Shown: positions 34,027-44,318, counted from the first letter of the stretch. The stretch: DNA of 64,000 nucleotides from an uncultured Prevotellaceae bacterium (GCA_902768105.1 CACXJZ010000004.1:1-64000); one strand, 5' to 3'. A program made the numbers and translations. The notes: a model not told the origin generated them from the letters alone.

Positions 34027-35574
34027 TCAGTAGCCAGGGTTCTGCTTGAGTTTATTGTTCAAGGCAATGACGTCGGCAGGTATGGGGAAGACGGTGGTGT
34101 GGCCGTCAGACTCGTCAACGGCATCAGGACCGTCATAGAGCGACTTGTAGCGGTGGAAGCGGATGAGGTCCGAACGGCGCCAGCCCTCCCAACAGAGCTC
34201 CATGAGGCGCTCGTCGAGCAGGTTGTCGAGCGTCAGTGTTCGCTCGGGTGCGTTGACACGATTCCTGACGAGGTTGAACTCATCCTGTCCGCCGCGTCCC
34301 AACCTCAGCTTACACTCGGCCAGCATGAGCAGCACGTCGGCATAGCGGAAGAGCACGATGTCGTTGTCAACGAGGTAACCGCCCTTGGTGGAGTTCTTGT
34401 CAAACTCATACTTGTACATCCTGGCGCCAGCAGTCTCCACGTAGGGCGAGCCGCTGAGGTCGAGCTGCACCTTGTCAGGCTCATAGACGAGGGGCGCTCC
34501 CGTGCGGTCCGTGACGACGCCGTTGGGTCCGACAACCTTTCCAGCGTGGAAGTTATCGTAGAAGCGCTGGTCAGTATGGTCAGGCCAGCCATAGACCTTG
34601 AGTGTCTGGAGCGTGGCACACGAGCCGTTCTCGCCGTTGTAGCCCCAGGCGGCAGCGTGGCGGTAGTGTATGGAGCGCACGATGTTCTGCTGCTGGTTCA
34701 GGTAGAGGTTCTTGTTCATCGGGATGGTGAAGATATTCTCAGGCGAGTTCTGGTTATAGACGAAGAAGTTGGACGAGTACATGGGTGCCAGGCTGTAGCC
34801 ACGGCCTTTAATCTCCTCACAGTAGTCGATGCACTCCTCCCAGCGGGCCTCACCCGTATAAACCTCGGCACCAAGCATGAGCTTGGCGAGCACGAAGAAG
34901 GCCACGGACTGCGTCATGCGACCGTAATAGTCGCCCTCCCACGCGCTGTTATCGTCGGGCAGCTGATGGACGACGGAACGCAATTCATTCTCGCAGAAAA
35001 TGAAGACGCTGTTGCTGCTCTCGCGCTTCACATCGTTCATGGAGATGCTGTAATCAATGACCAGGGGCACATCGCCGAAGAGGTCGAGCAGGTACCAGTA
35101 GTACATGGCCCTGAGCGCGCGCACCTCAGCCTGCCAGGTGAAGTAGTCATCGCCTGCCAGTTCCTTGTTGGCCTTGAGCGTCTGGAGCGAGTGGTTGCAC
35201 AGGGTGATGACCTTGTAGAGATAGATCCACGCGTTCTTGGGCAGCTCGTGGCCAGCGTTCCAAGAGTGCTTGTACATGGTCTGCCAAAGGTCGCCGTCGA
35301 ACCAGTCAACTCCTCGCAGGGGTATCATGGCCTCGTCGCTGCCGAAGGTCTGCAGGTCATAGACACCACGGATGGCACCCTGCAGTCCCTGTCCCTCGTC
35401 GCGGCCTCCGATGTAATTGTAGAGGGTGGCAACGGTATTGAGGAAGAGGGCCTCGCGCGAGGTGTAGGTCTCGTTCTCGATGATATGTCCGCGCGTGTCC
35501 TCCTCGAGTGAGCACGACGTGAGGGCAGCGCTGACGGTTAACAGACAAATGAGAAATGATGATATCTTTTTCAT
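34027..35574 (-). CDS. SusD-like surface lipoprotein
   Basis: 515 residues. Lipobox LTSC, modified Cys21, followed by SLEEDT, a likely surface-export acidic signal. TPR-like helical SusD core: RALRAMYYWYLLDLFGDVPLV, ENIFTIPMN, LFRYADVLLMLAECKLR, ELCWEGWRRSDLIRF near the end. Binds substrate above the SusC channel. 15 bases after the susC gene. Confidence 0.95.
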   Translation of the reverse strand: MKKISSFLICLLTVSAALTSCSLEEDTRGHIIENETYTSREALFLNTVATLYNYIGGRDEGQGLQGAIRGVYDLQTFGSDEAMIPLRGVDWFDGDLWQTMYKHSWNAGHELPKNAWIYLYKVITLCNHSLQTLKANKELAGDDYFTWQAEVRALRAMYYWYLLDLFGDVPLVIDYSISMNDVKRESSNSVFIFCENELRSVVHQLPDDNSAWEGDYYGRMTQSVAFFVLAKLMLGAEVYTGEARWEECIDYCEEIKGRGYSLAPMYSSNFFVYNQNSPENIFTIPMNKNLYLNQQQNIVRSIHYRHAAAWGYNGENGSCATLQTLKVYGWPDHTDQRFYDNFHAGKVVGPNGVVTDRTGAPLVYEPDKVQLDLSGSPYVETAGARMYKYEFDKNSTKGGYLVDNDIVLFRYADVLLMLAECKLRLGRGGQDEFNLVRNRVNAPERTLTLDNLLDERLMELCWEGWRRSDLIRFHRYKSLYDGPDAVDESDGHTTVFPIPADVIALNNKLKQNPGY

Positions 35575-35589
35575 TGCTTCGCTATTTTC

Positions 35590-38220
35590 TTAAAACTGAA
35601 TACTTAGTGCTACAGAGTAACTGCGATAGACGGGGAACGAGCGCTTGTCGTCAACACCCAGCGTGGCATCGACCACCGACGAGTTGATCATCGGCGTCAG
35701 GCCGGAATAGGACGTGATGGTGGCGAGGTTGTTGACGGAGCACGAGAGGCGCAGGCTGCGCACAAAGCGCGACTGCAGTGGCACGTTCCAGCCCAGGGTG
35801 ACATAGTCGATGTTGACGTAGTCGCCGCTCTCCAGGCAGTAGTCGCTGACGTCCTGGTCCTGGATGTTCATCTCGGGTGCACCCTGCATGACGTTGTAGT
35901 TTGGCAGCGAGGCCATGTTCATGTAGGTGAGCTTCGTGCCGTTGAAAATCTTGTGGCCGAAGGCACCGTTCATCTGCATGGTGATGTCGAACTGCTTATA
36001 GCGGAAAGCGAAGTTAGAGCCCATCATGGCCTTGGGCGTTGCCTGGCCGCAGTTGTAGCTCTCCTTCGTCAGGTCGTAGCGCTTGGAACCGTCCTCGGCA
36101 GTAACGAAGCCCTTGAAGTGAGGGAGCCAGAAGACGCCCAGGGGCTCGCCCACAATCTGGAAGCAGACGGTGCTGCCGCCATGATAACCGGCACCCGTGA
36201 GTCCGCTGATGCCTTGAATGTCAGGTGCCGTCAGCAGCTGTCCGTTGTAGTAGCCGTTCAGCGTGACGAGCTTGTTGCGCTCGAAGGTCCAGTTCATGTT
36301 GATGCTCAGCTCCATGTCCTTCTGTCGCAGGGGTGTGATGCCGAAGCCCAGCTCTAAACCGTGATTGCGCATCTTGCCGAGGTTGGCCAGCAGATGGTCG
36401 TAGGGGAACGGCGGCACGGGTACAACGTAGTTGTAGAGCATATCTGAAGTGCGCGAGGTGTAGAAGTCAGCGGTCAGGATGATGCGGTTCTGCCAGAACG
36501 CCATGTCGATGCCGACGTTGAACGTGCGCTTGATTTCCCAGCTGAGGTCAGGGTTGGCGTTACGGGTGATGCCCAGCGTGGTGACGGGCGTGCCATAGAC
36601 GCTTACTACGCCGTTGGGCTTGATGAGCTGCTGGGAGAGATAGGCCTCATTGATGGCGCCAAGGTTACCGCTCTTACCGTAACCCACACGCAGCGCGAGT
36701 TTCGACACCCAGGGGAGCTTCTTCATGAACGGCTCCTTGGCCACGTGCCACGCGCCGCTGACAGAGGGGAAGAAGCCCCAGCGGTGGTTCTCGCCCACCA
36801 TTGACGATCCATCGACACGTGCGCTGACGTTGAGCGTGTAACGGTCGGCATAGGTGTATTGGGCCTTCAACAGATAGGACGTCATCGTGGAACTGGAGTA
36901 GTAAGAGTTGGTGCCTTCCCACGGGCGTATGGCACCTGCTGCGAGGTCGTCGTAGCCATAGGCATTCGTCGAGAAGTTCGACACGGTGGTGTAGAAGCCT
37001 GTGAGTTTCTCACGGCGTGCTTCTACCACGCCCATCACCTCCAGCTGGTGGTGCTGTGCCAGCGCACCCTTCCACATCAGCATGAAGTTACCCAGCAGCT
37101 CCTCGCTCTTACTGTCAGCGCGATAGGCCTCGCCGTGACTCCACACGTAGGTGGGGTAAAAGTGGGCATTGCCGATGTCATTGTACGAATAGCTTCCGAA
37201 GGCTCCTGCCGTGAAGCCGCAGCCCAGGTTGGCCGTAGCCTTCAGGTGGACGTTGACGTGGGCATTATCCTCGTCGTCGCTCATCTCCAGCAATGCCAGA
37301 GGATTGCTGATCCACGAGGCCTCGGGCACCCCGTCGTAGCCGCCGACGGCATTGGGGTCGGCTGGGAATGTGGGATTGAAGCATGCCGCTGAGTAGGCCA
37401 GCTTCTGACGGGAGGGTATGAGGCTGTTCTTCTGCAACGAGCCAATGATGCCGAGGTCGATGGTCACACGGTTGTCGAAAGCCAGCTGCTGCACATCGAG
37501 CTTGGCGTTATAGTTGCGGAAACGGTTGGTCTTGATGACCGTCCTCAGGTCGGTGACACCCACGGAGGCACGGTAGTTGGCCGACTCGGAGCCACCTCCG
37601 AAGGCGATGTGGTGGTTCTGTACCAAACCAGTCCGCGTGATGGCGTCCATGAAGTCGGTATCGTAGCCTTTGTCGATGATGCTCAGGCCCAGCGCAGAGG
37701 CTGCCTGACGGAACTGGTTGGCATTGAGCATGTCGAGGCTCTTATAGATGCATTGCACGCCGACGCTGCCGTCATAGGCTATATGGAAGCGCTCTCCACT
37801 ACCCTTCTTCGTCACCACCTGGATGACGCCGGCAGCACCACGGCTACCATACTGTGCCGTCTCGGAGGCATCCTTGAGGATGGTGAAGCTCTCGATGTCG
37901 GCAGGATAGATGGTGGACAGCGTGGCAACGTCTGACTGCACACCGTCGATGATGACCAGCGGGTCGTTGCCGCCCGTGAGCGACGTGGTACCACGTACAC
38001 GCACAGCGGAAAGCATGGCTTCCTGGTTGCCACCCGTCTGAACCTGCACACCTGCGGCCTGACCCGTCAGAGCGTCCAGGGAGCTGATTATCAGACCTTT
38101 GTTCATTCTTTCCTGAGTCACCGTACTCTGGGAACCTGTCACAACAAAAGAGTCGGGCAGAACCTGCGCTGAGGCAGCCGCCGACGCCAGCATGAAACAA
38201 GCTAACAATGTTGTTCTCAT
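35590..38220 (-). CDS. SusC-like TonB-dependent outer-membrane transporter, short form
   Basis: 876 residues from the ATG at 38220. Signal peptide ending SAAASAQ. The plug begins almost at once: SLDALTGQAAGVQVQTGG, VRVRGTTSLTGGNDPLVIID, ILKDASETAQYGSRGAAGVI. The about 80-residue N-terminal carboxypeptidase-like domain common in SusC proteins is missing. The beta-barrel is full length and ends with YRSYSVALSIQF (C-terminal Phe, BAM signal). No glycoside hydrolase or sigma/anti-sigma pair is close by. Confidence 0.94.
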   Translation of the reverse strand: MRTTLLACFMLASAAASAQVLPDSFVVTGSQSTVTQERMNKGLIISSLDALTGQAAGVQVQTGGNQEAMLSAVRVRGTTSLTGGNDPLVIIDGVQSDVATLSTIYPADIESFTILKDASETAQYGSRGAAGVIQVVTKKGSGERFHIAYDGSVGVQCIYKSLDMLNANQFRQAASALGLSIIDKGYDTDFMDAITRTGLVQNHHIAFGGGSESANYRASVGVTDLRTVIKTNRFRNYNAKLDVQQLAFDNRVTIDLGIIGSLQKNSLIPSRQKLAYSAACFNPTFPADPNAVGGYDGVPEASWISNPLALLEMSDDEDNAHVNVHLKATANLGCGFTAGAFGSYSYNDIGNAHFYPTYVWSHGEAYRADSKSEELLGNFMLMWKGALAQHHQLEVMGVVEARREKLTGFYTTVSNFSTNAYGYDDLAAGAIRPWEGTNSYYSSSTMTSYLLKAQYTYADRYTLNVSARVDGSSMVGENHRWGFFPSVSGAWHVAKEPFMKKLPWVSKLALRVGYGKSGNLGAINEAYLSQQLIKPNGVVSVYGTPVTTLGITRNANPDLSWEIKRTFNVGIDMAFWQNRIILTADFYTSRTSDMLYNYVVPVPPFPYDHLLANLGKMRNHGLELGFGITPLRQKDMELSINMNWTFERNKLVTLNGYYNGQLLTAPDIQGISGLTGAGYHGGSTVCFQIVGEPLGVFWLPHFKGFVTAEDGSKRYDLTKESYNCGQATPKAMMGSNFAFRYKQFDITMQMNGAFGHKIFNGTKLTYMNMASLPNYNVMQGAPEMNIQDQDVSDYCLESGDYVNIDYVTLGWNVPLQSRFVRSLRLSCSVNNLATITSYSGLTPMINSSVVDATLGVDDKRSFPVYRSYSVALSIQF

Positions 38221-38244
38221 ATGATTGATATTTGTTTTTGGTGG

Positions 38245-38252
38245 CAAAAATA
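38245..38252 (-). promoter_or_regulatory. Possible -7 box for susC
   Basis: TATTTTTG on the minus strand, 24 bases before the susC ATG. No TTG at the right distance. Confidence 0.4.
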
Positions 38253-38295
38253 CAAAAAAAAATTAATGTTTAATGAATAATCTTTATTTTTTTCG

Positions 38296-38303
38296 TACCT
38301 TTG
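38296..38303 (+). promoter_or_regulatory. -7 box for mltG
   Basis: TACCTTTG, 20 bases before the mltG ATG at 38324. An ORF start at 38273 would lie upstream of it. Confidence 0.5.
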
Positions 38304-38323
38304 TCCGCTTGAAAGACTACAAA

Positions 38324-39361
38324 ATGATGAAAAAAGGAAATTTCAAATATCCGAAAGTCTATCTGTATGCCGCCAGCATTGGCGCTGCTGCCATCATTGC
38401 GCTGGTGTGCTACTACCTATCTGCGTCGCTCTCGGCAAGCGAAGAGGCGCAATATGTGTATATTGACACGGACGACACCATCGACTCCGTCTATGCCAAA
38501 CTGGAGCCCTTTGCCACAACGGTGGGCAAGAAAGCATTCCACACCATCAGCCGGCACTCAAAGTATGCGAACAACATACATACTGGACGCTACAGGATTG
38601 AACCGGGCGACGGCGCGCTGACTGTGTGGCGACAGCTGAGCAGAGGACAGCAGGAGCCCATCAACCTGACCGTGCCTGAGGCACGCACCACAGACCGTCT
38701 GGCAGCGCTACTGTCGAAGAAGCTGATGATTGACTCCACGACGATAGCCCAGGCGCTGAAGGACTCCATCTTCTGTGCAAAGTACGAAGCTGACACAGCC
38801 ACCATCGTGTGTCTCTTCATCCCCAACACCTATAATATATATTGGGACACGACGCTGGACGACCTGATGCTGCGCATGCAACGCGAGCACAACGACTTCT
38901 GGACGCCTGACCGCCGCAAAAAGGCGGAAGCCATAGGACTGACGCCTGACGAGGTGCAAACGCTGGCCAGCATCGTGGACGAGGAGACGAACAACGTGGA
39001 GGAGAAGCACATCATTGCCGGCCTCTACCTGAACCGACTGAAGAAGGACATGCCGCTACAGGCCTGCCCCACCATCAAGTTCGCCTGGAAGCGCTTCGAC
39101 CTGAAACGGCTGTACGACCGTCTGCTCTCGATTGACAGTCCGTACAACACGTACCGCTACAAGGGTCTGCCGCCAGGTCCCATCAAGGTGGCGAGCATCA
39201 AGGGTATTGACGCCGTGCTGAACTACACGCCGTCGGACTACCTCTTCATGTGTGCGAAGGATGACTTCTCTGGTCATCACGCCTTTGCCGCCAACGGACA
39301 GGAGCACATGGCGAACGCCAGACGGTACCAGCACGCGCTGAACGAACGGGGGATAAAGTAA
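38324..39361 (+). CDS. mltG: Endolytic peptidoglycan transglycosylase
   Basis: 345 residues. Inner-membrane lytic transglycosylase that cuts nascent glycan strands. One N-terminal membrane helix (about 12-32, YAASIGAAAIIALVCYYL). YceG-like domain with ASIVDEETN (catalytic Glu, usually IVEKE), LNRLKKDMPLQACPT and SPYNTYRYKGLPPGPI. Start chosen as MMKKG, after the -7 box. 33 bases before glnS. Confidence 0.94.
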   Translation: MMKKGNFKYPKVYLYAASIGAAAIIALVCYYLSASLSASEEAQYVYIDTDDTIDSVYAKLEPFATTVGKKAFHTISRHSKYANNIHTGRYRIEPGDGALTVWRQLSRGQQEPINLTVPEARTTDRLAALLSKKLMIDSTTIAQALKDSIFCAKYEADTATIVCLFIPNTYNIYWDTTLDDLMLRMQREHNDFWTPDRRKKAEAIGLTPDEVQTLASIVDEETNNVEEKHIIAGLYLNRLKKDMPLQACPTIKFAWKRFDLKRLYDRLLSIDSPYNTYRYKGLPPGPIKVASIKGIDAVLNYTPSDYLFMCAKDDFSGHHAFAANGQEHMANARRYQHALNERGIK

Positions 39362-39394
39362 AGTTAAGAAATTAAAGAAGTTAAGAAAACAAAT

Positions 39395-41089
39395 ATGGAA
39401 GAGAAGATTTTGAATGAGAATGAGGAGAAGCGAAGCCTGAGCTTCGTGGAACAGTTTGTGAAGGAAGACCTGGAGGCAGGGAAGAACGGAGGACGTCTGC
39501 AGACGCGCTTCCCACCAGAGCCCAACGGATACATACACATAGGACACGCCAAGGCCATCTGCATGGACTTCGGAGTGGCAGAACGTTTTGGCGGCGTGTG
39601 TAACCTGCGCTTCGACGACACGAACCCGTCGAAGGAGGGTACGGAGTATGTGGACTCCATCCTGCACGACATACAGTGGCTCGGCTTCAAGTGGGGCAAC
39701 CTCTACTACGCCAGCGACTACTTTGAGAAACTGTGGGACCTGGCCGTATGGATGATCAAACAGGGACTGGCCTATGTCGATGAACAGACCAGCGAGCAGA
39801 TTGCCGAACAGAAAGGCACACCCACACAGGCAGGAACGGCAAGCCCCTTCCGCGACCGTCCCATAGAGGAGAACCTGCGACTGTTTGAGCAGATGAACAC
39901 CCCTGAGGCCGTTGAGGGAAGCATGGTGCTGCGCGCCAAGCTCGACATGGCGAACCCCAACATGCACTTCCGCGACCCAGTCATCTACCGCATCATTCAT
40001 ACCCCGCACCACCGTACGGGAACGAAGTGGCACGCCTACCCCATGTACGACTTCGCACACGGACAGAGCGACTACTTCGAGGGTGTCACCCACTCTATCT
40101 GTACGCTGGAGTTTGTGCCTCACCGTCCGCTCTACGACAAGTTCGTGGACCTGCTGCAGGAGAAGGACCAGCAATTCGACTACCGTCCGCGACAGATTGA
40201 GTTCAACCGTCTGAACCTCACCTATACCGTCATGTCGAAGCGTAAGTTGAAGGCACTCGTCGACGAGAAGCTGGTCAGCGGCTGGGACGACCCCCGTATG
40301 CCGACCGTCTGTGGTATGCGTCGTCGTGGCTACTCGGCACAGAGCATCCGCAACTTCATTGACAGCATAGGCTACACGAAGTTTGACGCCCTGAACGACT
40401 ACGCACTCCTGGAGGCTGCCGTGCGCGACGACCTAAACAAAAAGGCCTGCCGCGTGAGTGCCGTGCTGAACCCCGTGAAGCTCATCATCACGAACTACCC
40501 TGAGGGACAGACGGAGGAACTGACTGCCGTCAACAACCCTGAGAACGAGGCCGACGGCACGCATACCATCACCTTCAGCCGCGAGCTGTGGATTGAGCGC
40601 GACGACTTCATGGAGGTGGCAGAGAAGAAGTTCCAGCGACTGGCTCCTGGCAAGGAGGTGCGCCTGAAGAACGCCTACATCATCAAGTGTGACGAGGAGC
40701 ACCCGTGCGACAAGGATGCCGAGGGCAACGTGACGGCTATCTATGCCACCTACGACCCAGACACACGCAGCGGACTGCCTGGCGCCGACCGCAAGATCAA
40801 GGGAAAGACGCTGCACTGGCTCAGCGCCAGCCACTGTCTGCCCGCAGAGGTAAGACTGTACGACAAGCTGTTTGCCGTGGAGAACCCTGCTGCCGACGAC
40901 CGCGACTTCCGCGACCTGCTGAATCCTGGCTCGCTCACCGTGCTGAAAAACTGCTACGTGGAGCAGTACCTGGCAGAGAAGAAGGCAGGCGACTTCCTGC
41001 AGTTCCAGCGCATCGGATACTTTACGCCAGACATTGAATCGACACCTGAGCACCTGGTATTCAACCGCACGGTGGGATTGAGGAGCTAA
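39395..41089 (+). CDS. glnS: Glutaminyl-tRNA synthetase
   Basis: 564 residues, the usual length. Class I synthetase: FPPEPNGYIHIGHAKAICMD (HIGH), LRFDDTNP, and VMSKRKL (KMSKS equivalent). The two C-terminal anticodon beta-barrels follow. Charges tRNA-Gln directly. Confidence 0.97.
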   Translation: MEEKILNENEEKRSLSFVEQFVKEDLEAGKNGGRLQTRFPPEPNGYIHIGHAKAICMDFGVAERFGGVCNLRFDDTNPSKEGTEYVDSILHDIQWLGFKWGNLYYASDYFEKLWDLAVWMIKQGLAYVDEQTSEQIAEQKGTPTQAGTASPFRDRPIEENLRLFEQMNTPEAVEGSMVLRAKLDMANPNMHFRDPVIYRIIHTPHHRTGTKWHAYPMYDFAHGQSDYFEGVTHSICTLEFVPHRPLYDKFVDLLQEKDQQFDYRPRQIEFNRLNLTYTVMSKRKLKALVDEKLVSGWDDPRMPTVCGMRRRGYSAQSIRNFIDSIGYTKFDALNDYALLEAAVRDDLNKKACRVSAVLNPVKLIITNYPEGQTEELTAVNNPENEADGTHTITFSRELWIERDDFMEVAEKKFQRLAPGKEVRLKNAYIIKCDEEHPCDKDAEGNVTAIYATYDPDTRSGLPGADRKIKGKTLHWLSASHCLPAEVRLYDKLFAVENPAADDRDFRDLLNPGSLTVLKNCYVEQYLAEKKAGDFLQFQRIGYFTPDIESTPEHLVFNRTVGLRS

Positions 41090-41126
41090 CGGACAAACAA
41101 AGCAGCAGAGTCGAGCGAGTGGTCAG

Positions 41127-42545
41127 ATGAGGACAGGCGACGATTACTTCGACAGTGAGGAATTCAGCGAGCTGCTGGAGGACTACGAGGAGGCAGTCAG
41201 CACAGGGCAGCCCATACTGCAGGATGCTGACGACCTGACTGACATTGCCGACTACTACCACTACACAGGTGAGCTGGAGAAGGCCGACGAGGCCATTGAG
41301 CACGCGTTGACGCTCAACCCTGGAGCCACGTCGCCACTGGTATATAAGATACGTGAGGCGCTGGATGAGGAGAACGTTGAGGAAGCCGAGGCGCTGCTCG
41401 AGCAGATTATCGACAAGAACGATCCGGAATACTTCTACATGCAAGTGGAGGTGCTCATCGCTCAAGATAAGATTGACGAAGCCGACCAACTGATAAGAGA
41501 GTTCTTCAAACAGGTGGATGCCGACGAGTACAACGACTTTGTCATCGACATTGCAAACATCTATCTGGACTACGGCGTCAACGACAAGGCGTACGAGTGG
41601 ATGATGCGCTCGAAGGGCAATGACTCGCCAGACTTCAAGGAGCTGATGGGCCACGTGCTGCTGGGAGTGGGGAAATTCAAGGACAGCCAACGCATATTCA
41701 ACGAACTGCTCGACCGTAACCCCTACTCCACCAACTACTGGAATGCTCTGGCCAGCGCACAGTTCATGAACGAGGATTATGGAGAGTCGATTACCAGCAG
41801 CGAATATGCACTGGCCATTGACCCCAACGATGCCGACAGCATGCTGAACAAGGCTAATGGACTCTACCGCCTGGGGAACTACGAGGAGGCGCTGAAATAC
41901 TACCTGCGATACGAGGAGCTGATACCTGACTTCTACTACAACGAGCTGCAGACAGGCGTCTGCCTGCTCAACCTAAACCGTATCGACGAGGCTATTGAGC
42001 ACCTGAAGAAGGCTGAACAGCTGTCGGACGGCAGTAGCGAGTTTCTCGTACAAGTATATCAGGAGCTGGCCTTCGCATACAGCACAAAAGGGATGCTAGC
42101 AGAAGCCATGCTGTGTCTCGACAAGACGAAAGACCTGGACTGCGACCACAACGACATGGAGGTGTTGCGCGGACACATCCTGCTGGAGAACGGACTCATT
42201 GAAGAAGCGGAAAAGGCGTTCAAAAGAGCCATCATGCAGGCAGAGAACAACCCTTCAATACTGCTGCGCATCATTGTGTCGCTCTACGACAACAAGTATG
42301 TGAATGCCACCTACACCATGTTCCTGAAGTTCTTTGAGACAGTCGGAAAGGACTATAACGACGGATACTCGTACATGGCCCTATGCTGTTGGGACTTAAA
42401 GCGTTACGACGAGTTCCTGAAGTACCTGAATGAGGCCGTCAAGCGCAATCCGCATGAAGCGCGCATCGTACTGGCAGGACTGTTTCCTGAGGGTATGAAA
42501 CCAGAAGAGTATTATGATTATATGAACGAAACATTAGCATTATGA
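41127..42545 (+). CDS. Tetratricopeptide-repeat protein
   Basis: 472 residues, no signal peptide. About ten TPR units, such as YYHYTGELEKADEAIEHALT, ANGLYRLGNYEEALKYYLRY and GHILLENGLIEEAEKAFKRA. A cytoplasmic scaffold by appearance, partner unknown. The stop overlaps the DedA start as ATGA, so the two are translationally coupled. Confidence 0.9.
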   Translation: MRTGDDYFDSEEFSELLEDYEEAVSTGQPILQDADDLTDIADYYHYTGELEKADEAIEHALTLNPGATSPLVYKIREALDEENVEEAEALLEQIIDKNDPEYFYMQVEVLIAQDKIDEADQLIREFFKQVDADEYNDFVIDIANIYLDYGVNDKAYEWMMRSKGNDSPDFKELMGHVLLGVGKFKDSQRIFNELLDRNPYSTNYWNALASAQFMNEDYGESITSSEYALAIDPNDADSMLNKANGLYRLGNYEEALKYYLRYEELIPDFYYNELQTGVCLLNLNRIDEAIEHLKKAEQLSDGSSEFLVQVYQELAFAYSTKGMLAEAMLCLDKTKDLDCDHNDMEVLRGHILLENGLIEEAEKAFKRAIMQAENNPSILLRIIVSLYDNKYVNATYTMFLKFFETVGKDYNDGYSYMALCCWDLKRYDEFLKYLNEAVKRNPHEARIVLAGLFPEGMKPEEYYDYMNETLAL

Positions 42546-43168
42546 GTTTTATAACAACACTGCTGAACAATCTGAACTATCCCACCATCCTGCTGCTGAT
42601 GCTGCTGGAAAGCACGGTGATTCCCGTCCCCTCTGAACTGGTGGTGGCACCTGCTGCCTACCATGCTGCCAGCGGTGAGCTGAATGTATTCCTGGTAGTG
42701 CTCTTTGCTACCATCGGAGCCGACCTGGGCGCCAGCATCAACTACTTTGTGGCTCTCTACGTGGGGCGACCCGTCATCTATAAGTTTGCCAACAGCAAAT
42801 GGGGAAAACTCTGCCTGCTCAACCAGCAGAAGGTGGAGAAGAGCGAACAGTACTTCGACAATCACGGCGTGGCAGCCACACTTACCGGCCGACTCATCCC
42901 TGGCATACGCCACCTGATCAGCATTCCTGCCGGACTGGCACGCATGAACTACTGGAAGTTCCTGCTATACACCACGATAGGCGCTGGACTATGGCACGCC
43001 ATCCTGGCTGCTATGGGCTGGTATCTGTCGTCTTTCGTACCCGAAAACGAACTGGAGGCTACCATTGAACGCTACAACCACTACATCGTGGGCGTCATTG
43101 TGGCAATTGTGGTGCTTGCAATCGTCTATTTCGTCATTAAATCAGTCAGAAAACACAAGAAAAAATAA
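42542..43168 (+). CDS. DedA-family membrane protein
   Basis: 208 residues with four to five membrane segments. MLLESTVIPVPSELVVAPAA holds the family's conserved acidic residue, and GRLIPGIRHLISIPAGLARM its conserved Arg/Gly/Pro motif. DedA proteins are linked to flipping of undecaprenyl phosphate or phospholipids, which would fit the nearby surface-glycan genes. Basic C-terminus. Confidence 0.93.
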   Translation: MSFITTLLNNLNYPTILLLMLLESTVIPVPSELVVAPAAYHAASGELNVFLVVLFATIGADLGASINYFVALYVGRPVIYKFANSKWGKLCLLNQQKVEKSEQYFDNHGVAATLTGRLIPGIRHLISIPAGLARMNYWKFLLYTTIGAGLWHAILAAMGWYLSSFVPENELEATIERYNHYIVGVIVAIVVLAIVYFVIKSVRKHKKK

Positions 43169-43208
43169 AAAAGACGAATAATTTTTCGTTCGTCTCAAAA
43201 ATTCTTCG

Positions 43209-43216
43209 TATATTTG
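43209..43216 (+). promoter_or_regulatory. -7 box for the manC operon
   Basis: TATATTTG, 26 bases before the manC ATG. Confidence 0.45.
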
Positions 43217-43241
43217 CCGATTGTAAATAGATAACTTTCTT

Positions 43242-44312
43242 ATGGCAAAAGTCAACAATCATCTCGTCATCATGGCAGGAGGCGTAGGAAGTCGCTTCTG
43301 GCCAATGAGCACTGCTGAACATCCGAAGCAGTTTATCGACGTGCTGGGCGTGGGAAAAAGTCTGCTCCAACTGACCGTTGAGCGCTTTCAGACCATCTGT
43401 GCACCTGAGAACATCTGGGTTGTCACCAACCAAAAGTATGCCGACATCGTGCACGAGCAGCTGCCCGACATGCCCGTCAGCAACATCCTCTGCGAGCCTT
43501 GCCGCCGCAACACGGCACCTTGCATTGCCTACGTCTCGTGGCGCATCAAGTCGAAAGACCCCAAAGCCAACATCGTGGTATCGCCCAGCGACCACGTTGT
43601 CATTGACACGCAGGAGTTCCGCCGCGTCATCACTGACTGTCTGAAGTTCACAGCCGACAGCGATGCTATTGTTACACTCGGCATGAAGCCCACACGACCT
43701 GAGACCGGCTATGGCTACATTGAGGCAAACCTCTCGGCAAACTCGCTGCGCAACAAGGCCATCTATCGTGTGGACTCATTCCGCGAGAAACCCGACCTGG
43801 AGACCGCCAAGCAGTATATTTCCAAGAATAACTACTTCTGGAATGCGGGCATCTTCGTTTGGAACGTATCGACCATCGTCAATGCCTTCCGCATCTACCT
43901 GCCCCAGATGGCTAAGCTGTTCGAATCATTGCTGCCCATCTATGGCACAGACAAGGAACAGATAGAGATTGACCGGCTGTTTCCTGAATGTGAGAACATC
44001 AGCGTGGACTATGCCATCATGGAGAAAGCCGAAGAGATCTTCGTCTGCCCTGCCAGCTTCGGCTGGAGTGACCTTGGCACATGGGGTTCGCTGCTGGAAC
44101 AGTCGAAGAAAGACCTGTCAGGGAATGCCCTTATCGGTCCGAACATCAACGTCTTCGAGAGTCACAATTGCATCATCCATACTGCCCAGGAGAAGAAGGT
44201 CGTGGTGCAGGGACTTGACGGCTACATCGTGGCTGAAAACAATGACACCTTATTAATATGTAAACTGTCCGAAGAGCAGCGCATCAAGCAGTTCTCGGGT
44301 GAAGACAAATAA
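43242..44312 (+). CDS. manC: Mannose-1-phosphate guanylyltransferase
   Basis: 356 residues: the nucleotidyltransferase part only, without the isomerase domain of long ManC. Makes GDP-mannose. Seen: IMAGGVGSRFWPMSTAEHPKQF (GTP-binding signature), VVSPSDHVV, YGYIEA, FREKPD, NAGIFVW. Six bases before gmd; first gene of manC-gmd-fcl-ptb-buk. Confidence 0.96.
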   Translation: MAKVNNHLVIMAGGVGSRFWPMSTAEHPKQFIDVLGVGKSLLQLTVERFQTICAPENIWVVTNQKYADIVHEQLPDMPVSNILCEPCRRNTAPCIAYVSWRIKSKDPKANIVVSPSDHVVIDTQEFRRVITDCLKFTADSDAIVTLGMKPTRPETGYGYIEANLSANSLRNKAIYRVDSFREKPDLETAKQYISKNNYFWNAGIFVWNVSTIVNAFRIYLPQMAKLFESLLPIYGTDKEQIEIDRLFPECENISVDYAIMEKAEEIFVCPASFGWSDLGTWGSLLEQSKKDLSGNALIGPNINVFESHNCIIHTAQEKKVVVQGLDGYIVAENNDTLLICKLSEEQRIKQFSGEDK

Positions 44313-44318
44313 ACCGTT

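Noticed and set aside
34099..35511. 470-residue plus-strand frame opposite susD
   Set aside because: Shadow frame; no domain, and susD is unmistakable.
38273..38323. Earlier mltG start
   Set aside because: It lies upstream of the promoter -7 box; the Met at 38324 begins the normal cytoplasmic lead before the membrane helix.
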